This document shows positions 53,607 to 63,116 of a DNA stretch of 64,000 bases, piece after piece; the stretch's first letter is position 1; every line of letters begins with the position of its first letter. The stretch spans positions 5,454,501-5,518,500 of the forward strand of contig JAWKLJ010000001.1 in assembly GCA_041392805.1 (NCBI GenBank). The letters are read 5' to 3'. Below the pieces are notes generated by a model. That model was not told where the DNA came from, did no database searches, and was given only the letters and a program-made list of their open reading frames with translations. The translations under genes were made by a program, and so were the position numbers. The DNA is from Saprospiraceae bacterium. GTDB taxonomy: Bacteria; Bacteroidota; Bacteroidia; Chitinophagales; Saprospiraceae.

Positions 53607-53635
53607 TTTTAGATCGTTTTAGTGGTGTAATTTTG
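53607..53635 (+). promoter_or_regulatory. Candidate promoter of outer-membrane protein gene
   Basis: TAATTTTG at 53628-53635 matches the Bacteroidota -7 element TAnnTTTG exactly; TTTT at 53607-53610, 17 bases upstream, could stand for the -33 TTTG. The start codon is 28 bp downstream. Confidence 0.45.
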
Positions 53636-53663
53636 AATTTAATCATCCAAAATCAAGCCAGAA

Positions 53664-54263
53664 ATGAAACAATCTATGAAGTTATTGGCAGCATTTGCAC
53701 TGTTATTAATGATTACCCCTTCTTTTGCACAGGTCACCGTCAATCCTAAGGTAGGCCTCAATGTTTCCGCCCTCGATGCCAAGCTCCAGGACCTGGACGC
53801 GGAGGTCAGGGCAGGTTGGAATGCAGGTTTTGACCTGAGAGTCGGGAAAGGATTATTCTTCCTCAATCCAGGCGTCCATTACTACAGTTATACCGCACGT
53901 CTTCTAAAAGAAAATGAAGTTGATAATCCAACCGATATCAAATTGAAAGATGAAACCACCATTCAAAGTGTTAGACTACCGGTGAATATTGGGTTCCGAT
54001 TAACGGGCGATAATGGCCTTTTAGGTATACACGCCAAGGGTGGTGTTACCCCTTCTTATATCCTAGGGGTAAATAAGAAAGAAAATTTCGATTTTAACAT
54101 TGATGATGTTAACCGTTTTAATTTCGGAGCCAACCTGGGTGTGGGTATTGACCTGGCATTTTTAACAGTAGATGTGACCTATGAAATAGGTTTGAAAGAT
54201 TACTTTAAAAATGCGGAAGGTAGAAATAACATGCTTACTGCTAGCGTCGGTATTAAATTTTAA
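53664..54263 (+). CDS. Outer-membrane beta-barrel protein (PorT-like)
   Basis: 199 residues. Signal peptide MKQSMKLLAAFALLLMITPSFAQ is followed by alternating strands with aromatic ends (VNPKVGLNVSAL, GFDLRVGKGLFFLNPGVHYY) and the closing strand LTASVGIKF, typical of eight-stranded OMP_b-brl_2 barrels. The terminal Phe fits BAM recognition. The gene has a candidate promoter and a clear terminator, so it is probably monocistronic. Confidence 0.85.
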   Translation: MKQSMKLLAAFALLLMITPSFAQVTVNPKVGLNVSALDAKLQDLDAEVRAGWNAGFDLRVGKGLFFLNPGVHYYSYTARLLKENEVDNPTDIKLKDETTIQSVRLPVNIGFRLTGDNGLLGIHAKGGVTPSYILGVNKKENFDFNIDDVNRFNFGANLGVGIDLAFLTVDVTYEIGLKDYFKNAEGRNNMLTASVGIKF

Positions 54264-54300
54264 TTTTAATATAGTCGGGTAATTTATAATAGTCAGTTTG

Positions 54301-54331
54301 TCCGGGCACCGTTAGGCGCCCGGATTTTTTT
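54301..54331. terminator. Intrinsic terminator
   Basis: Stem tccgggcacc / ggcgcccgga with loop gtta and seven T, placed between the convergent genes ending at 54263 (+) and 54336 (-). The T-run serves the plus strand. Confidence 0.85.
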
Positions 54332-54335
54332 GTAT

Positions 54336-55901
54336 CTACTGCTTATCCAAAGCAATGACCATCCCTACCATGTTTTTCCCCTCCGTTTCTGCTGTGAAAC
54401 CTACCGTTTTGCCCGCTTCGAATTTGACGTTAGCGATGCGTTCGTTGGCCAGGGCCTCTTTCAGTTTGGCTGCGTAAGTGGACTGGCGGCTTTGGCTGAT
54501 GCGCCGGTTGAACTGGTCGAAATCAATTTCTTTTTTGGAAACGACCACTGCGATGTAATCCGTATTGCCAATTTCATCTGCCTTCATGGAGTAATCGCGA
54601 GGAAATAGCCGGGTACCCGTGATGCCGCAATAAGCCGAATGTTTTTCGGTATAAGGAAAGAGAACATAACTAGAGGCATCTGTTTCCTGGCCAAAGACAT
54701 AGACATAACATTCGATGCTATTGGCGACCAGGATTTTGAATTTATCGCCTTTTTTGATGGGCTGCGCTGTCCGGAATTCAATATCAGAAGTTTGCTTTAA
54801 GGCGATGGTGCTTTGGGTAGCCAGATCCGCCAGGCCGAATTGCACCTCTAGTTTGTTGGGGTTGTACTGCTCGGTACTACCCATAGGATGCAGGCCATAC
54901 GCTTCTTTGGTAAATTGTTCAAAGTCACGATAGCGCATCCAGAAAATACCGCGATTACCCCAATCTTCTCCCCAGCTATTCATGATTTGGAAAGCACCAC
55001 CTTCCCGATTGTCATCATAACCAATCACACACATCGCATGGCCGCCAAAGCCCCGCATGGAATAGTCCCGCTGATCGGGAATCCAGGTATCTTGTCCCAC
55101 CATTCTACTCATAAAGGTTCCGCCTACCATCATGCCGATCACGACCGGAGCACCCTGAGCCAGGTTTTGTTTAATGCCATCAATATCCACCTTGTAGTTA
55201 TTGGCACCCAGGGTCAGGCGGTTGTAGCCCTTGATGCGAAATTGCTGTCCTTTAGCAATAAGGCCACTATTGGGTTGGCTGGAGCAGCTCTGATCGGTAT
55301 ATTGAAAGTCATTAAAGGGGACGCCGCCATTTTGTGCCATGGCTTTCATGGCGTCCAGCATATAAGCACCCTGGCATCCTTCCAGATGGATTTGGTTGTA
55401 TAAATAGGCAGGACTAAAGGCCGTTTGGTTGGGGTTTTGGCCAGTGGCCCGAGCCTGCAAGATGGTACGGGCACCATAAGCACTGGCCCATCCCACGCAA
55501 GATCCCTGTTGTCCCTGATGAAGTCTCCTTGGGGCATATTGCTCCAGGGAATAAGCCTGCGGCAAACCACTACCACCATAGCCATAAGTCAGGGGTTCAA
55601 ATACCTGGGCTTTATCAAACATTTCTTCACTCAAAGAAGCACCAAGCGAAAAATCTGCATTTTGGAGGCTATCTTCCGCGCTACCGCCACTCAGCATGGC
55701 TTGTCCGCCAAAAAAGAAGTACCAAAGCCCTCCAATGACCAGGACCGGCAGGATCAATTTGGGTCTTTTGATTAAAAACATAATCAGGAAAGGAAGTGCT
55801 TTTTTTAACAAGCTGCCTCCGCCACCCTGGTTATTGCGGGGGCCTGAGGGCCGGTTATTTCCCCCTTCATGTTGGGGGTCTTGTTCCATTCTTATAGGCA
55901 T
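54336..55901 (-). CDS. Membrane-anchored papain-like protease with DUF4384-like domain
   Basis: 521 residues. A Gly/Asn-rich cytosolic start (NNQGGGG) and one membrane segment (PKLILPVLVIGGLWYFFFGG, about 47-66) precede a C1A-type protease domain (about 110-350). QGQQGSCVGWASAYG holds the oxyanion Gln and catalytic Cys, GFGGHAMCVIGYDD the His, and NSWGEDWGNRGIFW the Asn. The rest (about 375-515) has FKILVANSIECYVYVFGQ and ends in VVVSKKEIDFDQF, typical of DUF4384-like domains. No pro-region is seen. The protease would face the periplasm. An alternative start at 55889 is possible. Confidence 0.85.
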   Translation of the reverse strand: MPIRMEQDPQHEGGNNRPSGPRNNQGGGGSLLKKALPFLIMFLIKRPKLILPVLVIGGLWYFFFGGQAMLSGGSAEDSLQNADFSLGASLSEEMFDKAQVFEPLTYGYGGSGLPQAYSLEQYAPRRLHQGQQGSCVGWASAYGARTILQARATGQNPNQTAFSPAYLYNQIHLEGCQGAYMLDAMKAMAQNGGVPFNDFQYTDQSCSSQPNSGLIAKGQQFRIKGYNRLTLGANNYKVDIDGIKQNLAQGAPVVIGMMVGGTFMSRMVGQDTWIPDQRDYSMRGFGGHAMCVIGYDDNREGGAFQIMNSWGEDWGNRGIFWMRYRDFEQFTKEAYGLHPMGSTEQYNPNKLEVQFGLADLATQSTIALKQTSDIEFRTAQPIKKGDKFKILVANSIECYVYVFGQETDASSYVLFPYTEKHSAYCGITGTRLFPRDYSMKADEIGNTDYIAVVVSKKEIDFDQFNRRISQSRQSTYAAKLKEALANERIANVKFEAGKTVGFTAETEGKNMVGMVIALDKQ

Positions 55902-56190
55902 AGTTCAGATTTTTGTATGATTGGTTAAGTGGTTTGTTTATTTTTTGACGAAAAAAAATCCTTAAGTTACATTCAAATAAAGCCTGAAATTACAAAAAAG
56001 CCTTAAAGTAAACCATTGGGAAGGATTGGAAATATTTGAAGGCTAATGAAACTCTAACTCCATACCACCGTAAGCTTATTATTAAAGAGTAAAATAAATT
56101 TCACTATAAATCACCGAAGCATGGCCAAACTTCATCGCTAGTAAGCAATGAAGGAAGCCAACTAAGCTATTTTTTAATAAACCTACTCTT

Positions 56191-56538
56191 ATGATCACAT
56201 GGAACACTATTTCACGCACCAGTGACGATAACGTCACACAAGCCATCTATTTACTTGAGACCCTGAGTAGAGATGAAAGCATTCCCATCTTAGAATTTCT
56301 TCGCCAAAAAGGGGGGGCATCCTTTCACGAAATTTCACAGTATTTTAACGGCAACGCACTTGACCTGGAGCAACAGTTGAAAGAACTGATTGAGGTGGGA
56401 GCGTTAGTATTACGAGAGAAAACTACGGCAGCTTATTACACTTTAAACCAAGGTCGGCTAAGCACGATCAGTCGAGTCGCCGGAAGATTAAACGAACTGC
56501 GCCTGGAGGGGATTCAACAGAATGAATCCAGGAAATAA
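56191..56538 (+). CDS. Small ArsR-like winged-helix protein
   Basis: 115 residues with the layout of a single winged-helix domain: ETLSRDESIPILEFLRQKGGA, FHEISQYFNGNALDLEQQLKEL as the probable recognition region, VLREKTTAAYYTLN as the wing, and a last amphipathic helix. It keeps no obvious metal-binding Cys/His cluster, so a metal-sensing role is unlikely. It is probably a transcription factor with unknown targets. It stands alone and is followed by a bidirectional terminator. Confidence 0.75.
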   Translation: MITWNTISRTSDDNVTQAIYLLETLSRDESIPILEFLRQKGGASFHEISQYFNGNALDLEQQLKELIEVGALVLREKTTAAYYTLNQGRLSTISRVAGRLNELRLEGIQQNESRK

Positions 56539-56623
56539 CTTAGACCAAACAAATAGAGCATACCTGCTGTAAAACCTTGTCAGTCTTATAAAAGAGCCAG
56601 GGTTTTAACAGGTACAAAGACGT

Positions 56624-56659
56624 AAAAAGGAGTAGTCTAATCCTAGGCTACTCCTTTTT
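56624..56659. terminator. Bidirectional intrinsic terminator
   Basis: Stem aaaaaggagtagtcta / taggctactccttttt with a 4-base loop between genes converging from 56538 (+) and 56679 (-). Confidence 0.8.
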
Positions 56660-56678
56660 CAGTTGCGCTTTGCTTTTT

Positions 56679-57425
56679 TTACGTGTTCAATCCTCCACAA
56701 ACACTAATGGCCTGTCCGGTGATATAAGTAGACATATCAGACCCCAGGAATACACAGGTTTGGGCAATTTCCTCCCCTTTTCCCAATCTTTTCAAGGGTA
56801 TATTAGTGAGGTAGGCAGCTTTAGCCTCCTCGCTAAGCTCATCTGTCATGTCGGTCTCAATAAAGCCAGGCGCAATCACATTGCAGCGAACATTACGAGA
56901 TCCCATTTCTTTGGCGATGGATTTGCTAAAGCCAATAATACCGGCCTTAGAAGCAGCATAATTGGCTTGCCCCGGGTTACCCGTGATTCCGACAATGGAA
57001 CTCATATTGATAATGGAACCATTGCGGTTTTTCATCATAGAGCGAAGCGCATGTTTGGTCAGGTTAAAGACGGATTTGAGGTTGGTTTCAATAACCTGGT
57101 CCCACTGCTCTTCGGACATGCGCAGCATGAGTGTATCTCGGGTAATGCCGGCATTGTTAACCAAAATGTCTATACGACCGAAGGTTTTAAGGACCGTATT
57201 GATGAGTTCTTCTGCCTGGGTAAAGGAGCTAGCATCAGATTGAATAGCCAGGGCTTTGGTGCCAGCAGCTTCCAATTCCGCGACCAAAGCATCTGCTTTA
57301 CCAGCAGAGGATACATAGGTGAAAGCAACAGTGGCTCCCGCCTCGGCAAAAGCCCTAACAATAGCTTCCCCAATACCTCTTGATCCACCAGTTACCAATG
57401 CTATTTTATCTTGTAATAATTTCAT
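56679..57425 (-). CDS. fabG: 3-oxoacyl-[acyl-carrier-protein] reductase
   Basis: A 248-residue short-chain dehydrogenase that reduces 3-oxoacyl-ACP with NADPH in fatty acid synthesis. The cofactor loop VTGGSRGIGEAIV is followed by NNAGITRD and the catalytic N115, S143, Y156 and K160 (YAASK). FIETDMTDELSEEAKAA and LKRLGKGEEIA are typical of FabG rather than other short-chain reductases. No other fab gene is adjacent. Length and motifs match the family closely. Confidence 0.93.
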   Translation of the reverse strand: MKLLQDKIALVTGGSRGIGEAIVRAFAEAGATVAFTYVSSAGKADALVAELEAAGTKALAIQSDASSFTQAEELINTVLKTFGRIDILVNNAGITRDTLMLRMSEEQWDQVIETNLKSVFNLTKHALRSMMKNRNGSIINMSSIVGITGNPGQANYAASKAGIIGFSKSIAKEMGSRNVRCNVIAPGFIETDMTDELSEEAKAAYLTNIPLKRLGKGEEIAQTCVFLGSDMSTYITGQAISVCGGLNT

Positions 57426-57673
57426 GATAGATTGATTTTGTTGCTTATAAAGGTTAGTGCTCCCTACTGCTAGGGTTTTTGTTCAACGTATATCACAGAT
57501 AGGCGCGAAAATAGGTTTTTCAACCCATATTTGGCCAAAGTCGGCCTAAAAAATGGCAAAGTTGAGATTTTATCTTGGCCCAAATAACTCTAGGTATGAT
57601 GTCATTCGGGATATAAATAGTTTGTCGGATAGAAAAAAAATGTTATATTTAGTAGTAAATCAAAAAAAAGCTT

Positions 57674-58864
57674 ATGACACCTAAAACTTTTTACCCTCGA
57701 TTATTGCTATGCTTATGTCTTTCTGGTCTCCTTTTTTCCTGTGGGGAGGACCGCATTGAACTGACCAAATCTGAATATACGGCTGAAGAATATGCCGTTT
57801 TGAGCAAAACCTTGAATTTACCACTGGAAGGTATAAATTTTAAGGTAAAACTTCCCGCTCATCTGATTAATCGGACGAAAATTCCACTCATTCATAATCA
57901 AAAAGCAACCTTAGGAGCTGTTTTGTTTTATGACACCAAACTATCTGCCAATAATTCGATCTCTTGTGCTTCTTGCCATAAACAATCCATTGCCTTTTCC
58001 GATGATGTTTCGTTTAGTAAAGGTTTTTATGGCGAATTAACCAAGCGCAATTCCCTCGCACTGGCTTCAGCCATAAATGTTGAAATGTCTTACAATATGA
58101 GTAAGGCCTTTGATGGGAAAGAACGCAGTGCTTTTTTCTTTTGGGATGAAAGGGCTAATTCGATCGAAGAACAGATTAAAATGACCTTGCAAGATAAGAT
58201 TGAAATGGGCATCAATTTAGAGGAGCTACCTGAAAAACTGGGCAAGGAAGACTATTATAAAATTTTGTTTACAAAAGCATACGGCACGGATGAAGTAAGT
58301 ATGGACCGAATCACGGAATCCATCGAAATGTTTATCAAATCCTTTACTGTTGGAAATTCTCGTTTTGATGAAGGAATGAACCAAAGCCGCCAGCCATTTT
58401 ATGATTTTACCAATTTCTCCAGTCAGGAAAATTGGGGTAAGACCTTATTCAATACCAACTGTACCAATTGTCATAGCGCAGATTTTAGCGCTTTGGTTGA
58501 AACAATGGCGAACAATGGATTGGATTTGGACTATGCAGATAATGGTTTGGGCGGTCTATACAATATCGATTATAACAATGGGCGGTTCAAAGTTCCTTTT
58601 TTGCGAAACATTGTACTCACCGGTCCTTATATGCACGATGGCCGTTTTGCAAGCTTAGAAGAAGTGATAGATCATTATAGTGAAGGAATTCAGGCGCATC
58701 CAAACCTCGATAGTCGTCTTCGCAAAGATTTGGATCCTAATGGCGAACCTGTCCGAATGAATTTTACGGCAGAAGAAAAAGCAGCCTTAGTTGCGTTTTT
58801 GAATACCCTAACGGATTACGATTTTATTCAGGATGCACGTTTTAGTGATCCTTTTAAAAAATAA
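57674..58864 (+). CDS. Di-haem cytochrome-c peroxidase family lipoprotein
   Basis: 396 residues. The lipoprotein signal gives a lipobox LFSC (C23). Two haem-binding motifs are present, CASCH (in ISCASCHKQ) and CTNCH (in NTNCTNCHSAD), the order and spacing of the bacterial CCP/MauG family. RNSLALASAINVEM and GPYMHDGRFASLEEVIDHYSEG are conserved family segments. It reduces H2O2, or oxidises a partner, in the periplasm or at the outer membrane. It stands alone. A MauG-type substrate-modifying role cannot be excluded. Confidence 0.92.
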   Translation: MTPKTFYPRLLLCLCLSGLLFSCGEDRIELTKSEYTAEEYAVLSKTLNLPLEGINFKVKLPAHLINRTKIPLIHNQKATLGAVLFYDTKLSANNSISCASCHKQSIAFSDDVSFSKGFYGELTKRNSLALASAINVEMSYNMSKAFDGKERSAFFFWDERANSIEEQIKMTLQDKIEMGINLEELPEKLGKEDYYKILFTKAYGTDEVSMDRITESIEMFIKSFTVGNSRFDEGMNQSRQPFYDFTNFSSQENWGKTLFNTNCTNCHSADFSALVETMANNGLDLDYADNGLGGLYNIDYNNGRFKVPFLRNIVLTGPYMHDGRFASLEEVIDHYSEGIQAHPNLDSRLRKDLDPNGEPVRMNFTAEEKAALVAFLNTLTDYDFIQDARFSDPFKK

Positions 58865-58918
58865 AATTCCTTTTGAGTTGATTTGCTGACCACCCAAAAT
58901 GGTTTGAGAAGATTTGAT

Positions 58919-58955
58919 TTTAGAAGTTTGGCTGATTAAAAGCCAAACTTCTAAA
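58919..58955. terminator. Bidirectional hairpin terminator
   Basis: Perfect 15-bp arms tttagaagtttggct / agccaaacttctaaa with a 7-base loop and a T-rich right flank. It is placed between the stops of the peroxidase gene (58864, +) and uvrA (58960, -). Confidence 0.8.
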
Positions 58956-58959
58956 GCCT

Positions 58960-61812
58960 TTATTTTAACTTTTCCTTCAAGTACGCTCCTGTATGCGATG
59001 CTTTCACCTTCACCAATTCCTCTGGAGTACCCTGAAAGACGAGGTGGCCACCATTTTTTCCCCCATCAGGACCTAAGTCGATGACCCAATCGGCACTTTT
59101 GATGACTTCCATGTTGTGTTCCACTACGACTACCGTATGGCCTTTTTCCACCAATGCATTCAAAGCATCAAGTAGTTTTTGAATATCGTGAAAATGGAGG
59201 CCAGTCGTAGGTTCATCAAAGATGAAAAGGATGTGTTCAAGAGACTGTTCTTTGGCCAGGAAAGAGGCTAGTTTGACGCGTTGCGCCTCGCCACCAGAAA
59301 GGGTGCTAGAGGATTGCCCAAGCTTGACATAACCCAGGCCGACATCGTTGAGGGGGGTGAGTTTGCGGATAATTTCTTTGACATCTTTAAAGAAATCCAG
59401 TGCCTCTTCAATACTCAATTCGAGGATTTCAAAGATATTTTTGTTTTTATATTTTACTTCTAATATCTCAGGTTTGAAGCGTTGGCCTTTGCAGGTTTCG
59501 CATTCCAGGCGAATATCGGCGAGGAATTGCATTTCTATGACCTGTTCGCCTTCACCTTTGCAGGTGTCGCAGCGGCCACCATCGACATTGAAGGAAAAAT
59601 GCCCGGGTTTGAATCCCCTTATTTTTGCCAATTGTTGGTTGGTCATCAAGCTTCTGATCGCATCATACGCTTTTACATAGGTGACGGGGTTGGATCGAGA
59701 GGACTTCCCAATGGGGCTTTGGTTGACCAACTCGATCTCGGTGATCAGGTTGATCGCTCCCTCCAGGCTTTTGTGGAGTCCCGGTGCCTTGGTATAACTC
59801 TCTCCGAGGTGTTTTTTCAAAGCTGGGTAAAGAATTTGCTTGACCAGGGTCGTTTTTCCAGAACCGGATACCCCTGTGACGACGGAGAGGGTATGTAGCG
59901 GAAATTTAGAATCAAATCCTTTTAGGTTATGTTGTCTTGCCCCTTTAATTTCTATAAAGTCAATGGCTTTTCGGCGGAATGCGGGAACGGGTATTCGCAT
60001 TCTGTTGCTCATGTATTTGGTCGTAAGGCTTTCGGCCGCCTCGGTATAAATAGCTTCATAAGGGCCAGCAAAGACGACTTCTCCTCCAAATATACCTGCC
60101 TTTGGACCGATATCTATCAAGTAGTCAGCATTTTTAATGATGTCTTCTTCGTGCTCTACCACGATAACAGTATTTCCAAGGTCACGCAATGATCGGAGGA
60201 CTTCAATCAAGCGATTGGTATCCTTGGGATGGAGGCCGATGCTAGGTTCGTCGAGGATGTACATGGAACTGGTCAGGTTACTACCGAGGGTTCGCGTCAG
60301 ATTGATCCGTTGGGTTTCCCCGCCGCTAAGGGTTGCCGATAGGCGATTGAGGTTGAGGTAACCCAGGCCAACGCTGCACATAAAGGAGAGCCTGTTGTTG
60401 ATTTCGAGGGTAAGTCTTTTGGCTATTTTGGTATCAAATTCGCTGAGTTGGAGTTGTTTGAAAAAATCAAAAAGCTCATCAATAGGCATTTCGATAAGCT
60501 CAGCGATGCTTTTCCCTCCGACCGTAACATAAGTTGCCTCTACTCTCAGTCGTGCGCCATCACAGGTATGGCAAACCGTTCTACCCCGATATCGGGCGAG
60601 CATGACCCTATTTTGTATTTTATATGTTTTTTCCTCCAATTCTTCAAAAAAGGTATTGATCCCATCGAAATATTGATTCCCTTTCCACAACAATTTTTTA
60701 TCTTCTTTGCTTAAATCCTGGTAGGGAGTATGGATAGGGAAATCGAAATGATGAGCGGTTTCAAGTAATTTATCTAACCACAGGCCATGTTTTTCTCCTT
60801 TCCAACAAGCAATAGCTCCTTCGTAAACGGAGAGTGCCATATTGGGAATGACCTTAGCGTCATCGATCCCCATCACCCGACCAAAGCCTTCGCAAGTAGG
60901 GCAGGCGCCGTAGGGGTTGTTGAAGTTAAAGAGATGAGGAGAAGGTTCGATGAAGCTCATGCCGTCCAATTCAAACCGATTGTTGAAGCTATGGCTTTCC
61001 CCGTCGATGATTTGTACGATACAGTCCCCTTCACTCTCATCAAAAGCCGTTTGCACCGAATCTGCGATCCGTTTGCTATTTTCAGTATCCTCCTGCTTGA
61101 CCACAAAACGGTCAATGAGTATCAAGATATCATTGGCGGCCTTCAATTCACCTAAGGTCTTCGTTTGCAATGCCTTTTGTTCTTCAAGAAAATCCTCAAT
61201 ACGGAGTAGTTGGCCCTTGAAGAAGATACGCGTGTACCCTTTTTGGAGTAGCAGGCTAAGCTCTTGCCCCAATTGACGTTCTGAATATTTTAAAGGAAGT
61301 GGAATCAGTAGTTGGATTTTGGTATCGTCAGGAAACTGGTGGATGTAGTTATTGACGTCAGTCACTTCATGTTTTTTGACCAATTCACCTGAAATAGGAG
61401 AGTAGGTTTTTCCCACCCTTGCATACAACATTCGGAGATAATCATAAAGCTCCGTCAGCGTTCCTACGGTCGATCTTGCATTTGACGTACTCACTTTTTG
61501 TTCGATAGCAATAGCCGGGCAGATTCCTTTGATGTAATCTACCTCTGGTTTTTTCATCCGCATCAAAAACTGCCGGGCATAAGAAGAAAGGCTTTCAACA
61601 TAGCGGCGTTGTCCTTCGGCATAAAGGGTATCCATCGTAAGGGAGGACTTGCCAGAGCCAGAAACACCTGTAACTACAACCAGTTTGTTCTTTGGAATAG
61701 TCAGGTCGATGTTCTTAAGGTTATTGGCTTTGGCTCCCTTGATGAAGATACCATTTTTGAAATCGGCTTTGCTGGGTTCTTCAATAATATCGATTGATGT
61801 TTTCTTTGACAT
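58960..61812 (-). CDS. uvrA: UvrA-family excinuclease subunit, first zinc-ligand pair missing
   Basis: A 950-residue ABC ATPase of nucleotide excision repair that finds DNA lesions with UvrB. Two nucleotide-binding halves are visible: GVSGSGKSSLTMDTLYAEG with the second signature LSGGETQRINLTR, and GVSGSGKTTLVKQILYPAL with LSGGEAQRVKLASFLA. Zinc pairs CHTCDG, CDTCKGEG and CETCKGQR remain, plus CPTCEGFG. The CxxC pair that normally precedes CPTC (as CPICG in E. coli) is replaced by FNNRFELDG. That matches a divergent Bacteroidota-type UvrA. Start 61812 (MSKKTSIDI) is chosen over 61821 and 61854. Confidence 0.93.
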   Translation of the reverse strand: MSKKTSIDIIEEPSKADFKNGIFIKGAKANNLKNIDLTIPKNKLVVVTGVSGSGKSSLTMDTLYAEGQRRYVESLSSYARQFLMRMKKPEVDYIKGICPAIAIEQKVSTSNARSTVGTLTELYDYLRMLYARVGKTYSPISGELVKKHEVTDVNNYIHQFPDDTKIQLLIPLPLKYSERQLGQELSLLLQKGYTRIFFKGQLLRIEDFLEEQKALQTKTLGELKAANDILILIDRFVVKQEDTENSKRIADSVQTAFDESEGDCIVQIIDGESHSFNNRFELDGMSFIEPSPHLFNFNNPYGACPTCEGFGRVMGIDDAKVIPNMALSVYEGAIACWKGEKHGLWLDKLLETAHHFDFPIHTPYQDLSKEDKKLLWKGNQYFDGINTFFEELEEKTYKIQNRVMLARYRGRTVCHTCDGARLRVEATYVTVGGKSIAELIEMPIDELFDFFKQLQLSEFDTKIAKRLTLEINNRLSFMCSVGLGYLNLNRLSATLSGGETQRINLTRTLGSNLTSSMYILDEPSIGLHPKDTNRLIEVLRSLRDLGNTVIVVEHEEDIIKNADYLIDIGPKAGIFGGEVVFAGPYEAIYTEAAESLTTKYMSNRMRIPVPAFRRKAIDFIEIKGARQHNLKGFDSKFPLHTLSVVTGVSGSGKTTLVKQILYPALKKHLGESYTKAPGLHKSLEGAINLITEIELVNQSPIGKSSRSNPVTYVKAYDAIRSLMTNQQLAKIRGFKPGHFSFNVDGGRCDTCKGEGEQVIEMQFLADIRLECETCKGQRFKPEILEVKYKNKNIFEILELSIEEALDFFKDVKEIIRKLTPLNDVGLGYVKLGQSSSTLSGGEAQRVKLASFLAKEQSLEHILFIFDEPTTGLHFHDIQKLLDALNALVEKGHTVVVVEHNMEVIKSADWVIDLGPDGGKNGGHLVFQGTPEELVKVKASHTGAYLKEKLK

Positions 61813-61914
61813 GGACAGCATGGTGTTATTGCATCGATAAAAACAAAAAATCAAACTTATGGTTTTCTCTGGACTAATTTATACCGAAAAGGAGATTGGA
61901 ATGTTAAAAAATAC

Positions 61915-61954
61915 GTTCTCTGACAATTTTTAGCGCACAAAATTGTGAGAGAAC
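61915..61954. repeat. Mini palindrome related to type A/B repeats
   Basis: gttctctgacaatttt / aaaattgtgagagaac (15 of 16 complementary) with loop tagcgcac. The outer sequence matches the right end of type B copy 2 (inverted), as if the inner part were deleted. It lies 103 bp upstream of the uvrA start in the 573-bp gap 61813-62385, which has no gene. Confidence 0.7.
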
Positions 61955-62230
61955 CAAAAAATAAAGTGTGGTTGGAGTATAAGCGTCATTTTATGCGTTT
62001 GAAACCTTATTTTAGTCAGCAGGAGCTAGGTGAAATGTATCTTGAACGGCAAATAAATAAAAAAAGTTATAATAAGACAATTATTTTGATGAAAAGTTAA
62101 TTTTTTTATTTTTATTCTGTTTTTTATTTCTTGTATTCAGAATACAGCTTTAATGTATGGCAATACTGCTTTTTTTATTTTGTGCAAATAGTTAAGCATA
62201 TGTTAAGGTTTGAAAAAAAAATGATATAAA

Positions 62231-62263
62231 CTTGGATCAATTGGAAAGATGGTCATATATTTG
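62231..62263 (+). promoter_or_regulatory. Candidate promoter of ECF sigma gene
   Basis: TATATTTG at 62256-62263 matches TAnnTTTG exactly, with TTG at 62232-62234, 21 bases upstream. It would give a leader of about 115 nt. Confidence 0.4.
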
Positions 62264-62385
62264 GCCCTGTCAAGTAAATTATTCCAATATCTTCTTCACT
62301 AAAACTGTTGACTATCGAAAGTAACTTTTACACTAAATAATTCTTAAAGGAACATTAATCCCAAACACGCTTAAATTATTTAGTT

Positions 62386-62967
62386 ATGCAAGTTACGCCG
62401 CTTAATGATCAACAGCTTATTGCACGCTATCTTGAAGGTGATGAGAGAGCATTTGAAGAGCTCTTAAACCGTCACCAGCAAAAAATTTACACTTCCATTT
62501 ATTTGTTTGTCAAAGAGCAAAGTCTCGCGGAAGACATCTTCCAAGAAGTCTTTATCAAGATTATTGACACACTTCGAAAGGGTAAGTACAATCATGAAGG
62601 GAAATTCCTACAATGGGCTTTGCGTATCTCGTACAATATGTGCGTAGATTATTTCCGCAGAACCAAGCGTAGGCCACAGGTATCTCCTACTGATACCTTT
62701 GACATTTTTGACGTATTACCACTTACCGAAGAAAATGCCGAGCAAAACATCATTCGCAGCCAAACGCACGATAAAGTGCGTAAGTTGGTGGACATGTTGC
62801 CACCCGAGCAGCGCGAAGTTGTTATCCTTCGTCATTACGCAGACATGAGCTTCAAAGAAATTGCCAAGCTCACCCGCGTAAGTATCAATACAGCCCTTGG
62901 TAGGATGCGCTATGCTTTGATCAACATTCGAAAGATGGTAGAAGAAAAGGAAGTTATTTTACAGTGA
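62386..62967 (+). CDS. ECF-type RNA polymerase sigma factor
   Basis: 193 residues. Region 2 (about 10-85; ARYLEGDERAFEELLNRHQQ, EDIFQEVFIKI, WALRISYNMCVDYFRR) binds the -10 element and core enzyme. Region 4 (about 120-185; LPPEQREVVILRHYADMSFKEIAKL, helix-turn-helix) binds the -35 element. Regions 1.1 and 3 are absent, typical of group 4 factors. No anti-sigma gene is adjacent: hemB follows on the other strand. It is probably a housekeeping-type ECF factor or one regulated in other ways. The family has many paralogues in Bacteroidota. Confidence 0.92.
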   Translation: MQVTPLNDQQLIARYLEGDERAFEELLNRHQQKIYTSIYLFVKEQSLAEDIFQEVFIKIIDTLRKGKYNHEGKFLQWALRISYNMCVDYFRRTKRRPQVSPTDTFDIFDVLPLTEENAEQNIIRSQTHDKVRKLVDMLPPEQREVVILRHYADMSFKEIAKLTRVSINTALGRMRYALINIRKMVEEKEVILQ

Positions 62968-63077
62968 TTTCCGTCTGAACCGTTATGCACACAAAAGTGG
63001 TTAATTATTCTTAAACCAAACGATTTCTCTTTTCACCGATTTAAGCTGTTTAGGTTTGGTTTAGACTGTTAGCCTAC

Positions 63078-63116
63078 ATAGGCCTTTCAGGGGTAATCCC
63101 TGAAAGGCCTATTTTA
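63078..63116. terminator. Bidirectional intrinsic terminator
   Basis: 15-bp stem ataggcctttcaggg / ccctgaaaggcctat with loop gtaat and a T-rich tail, between the convergent sigma factor gene and hemB. Confidence 0.85.
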
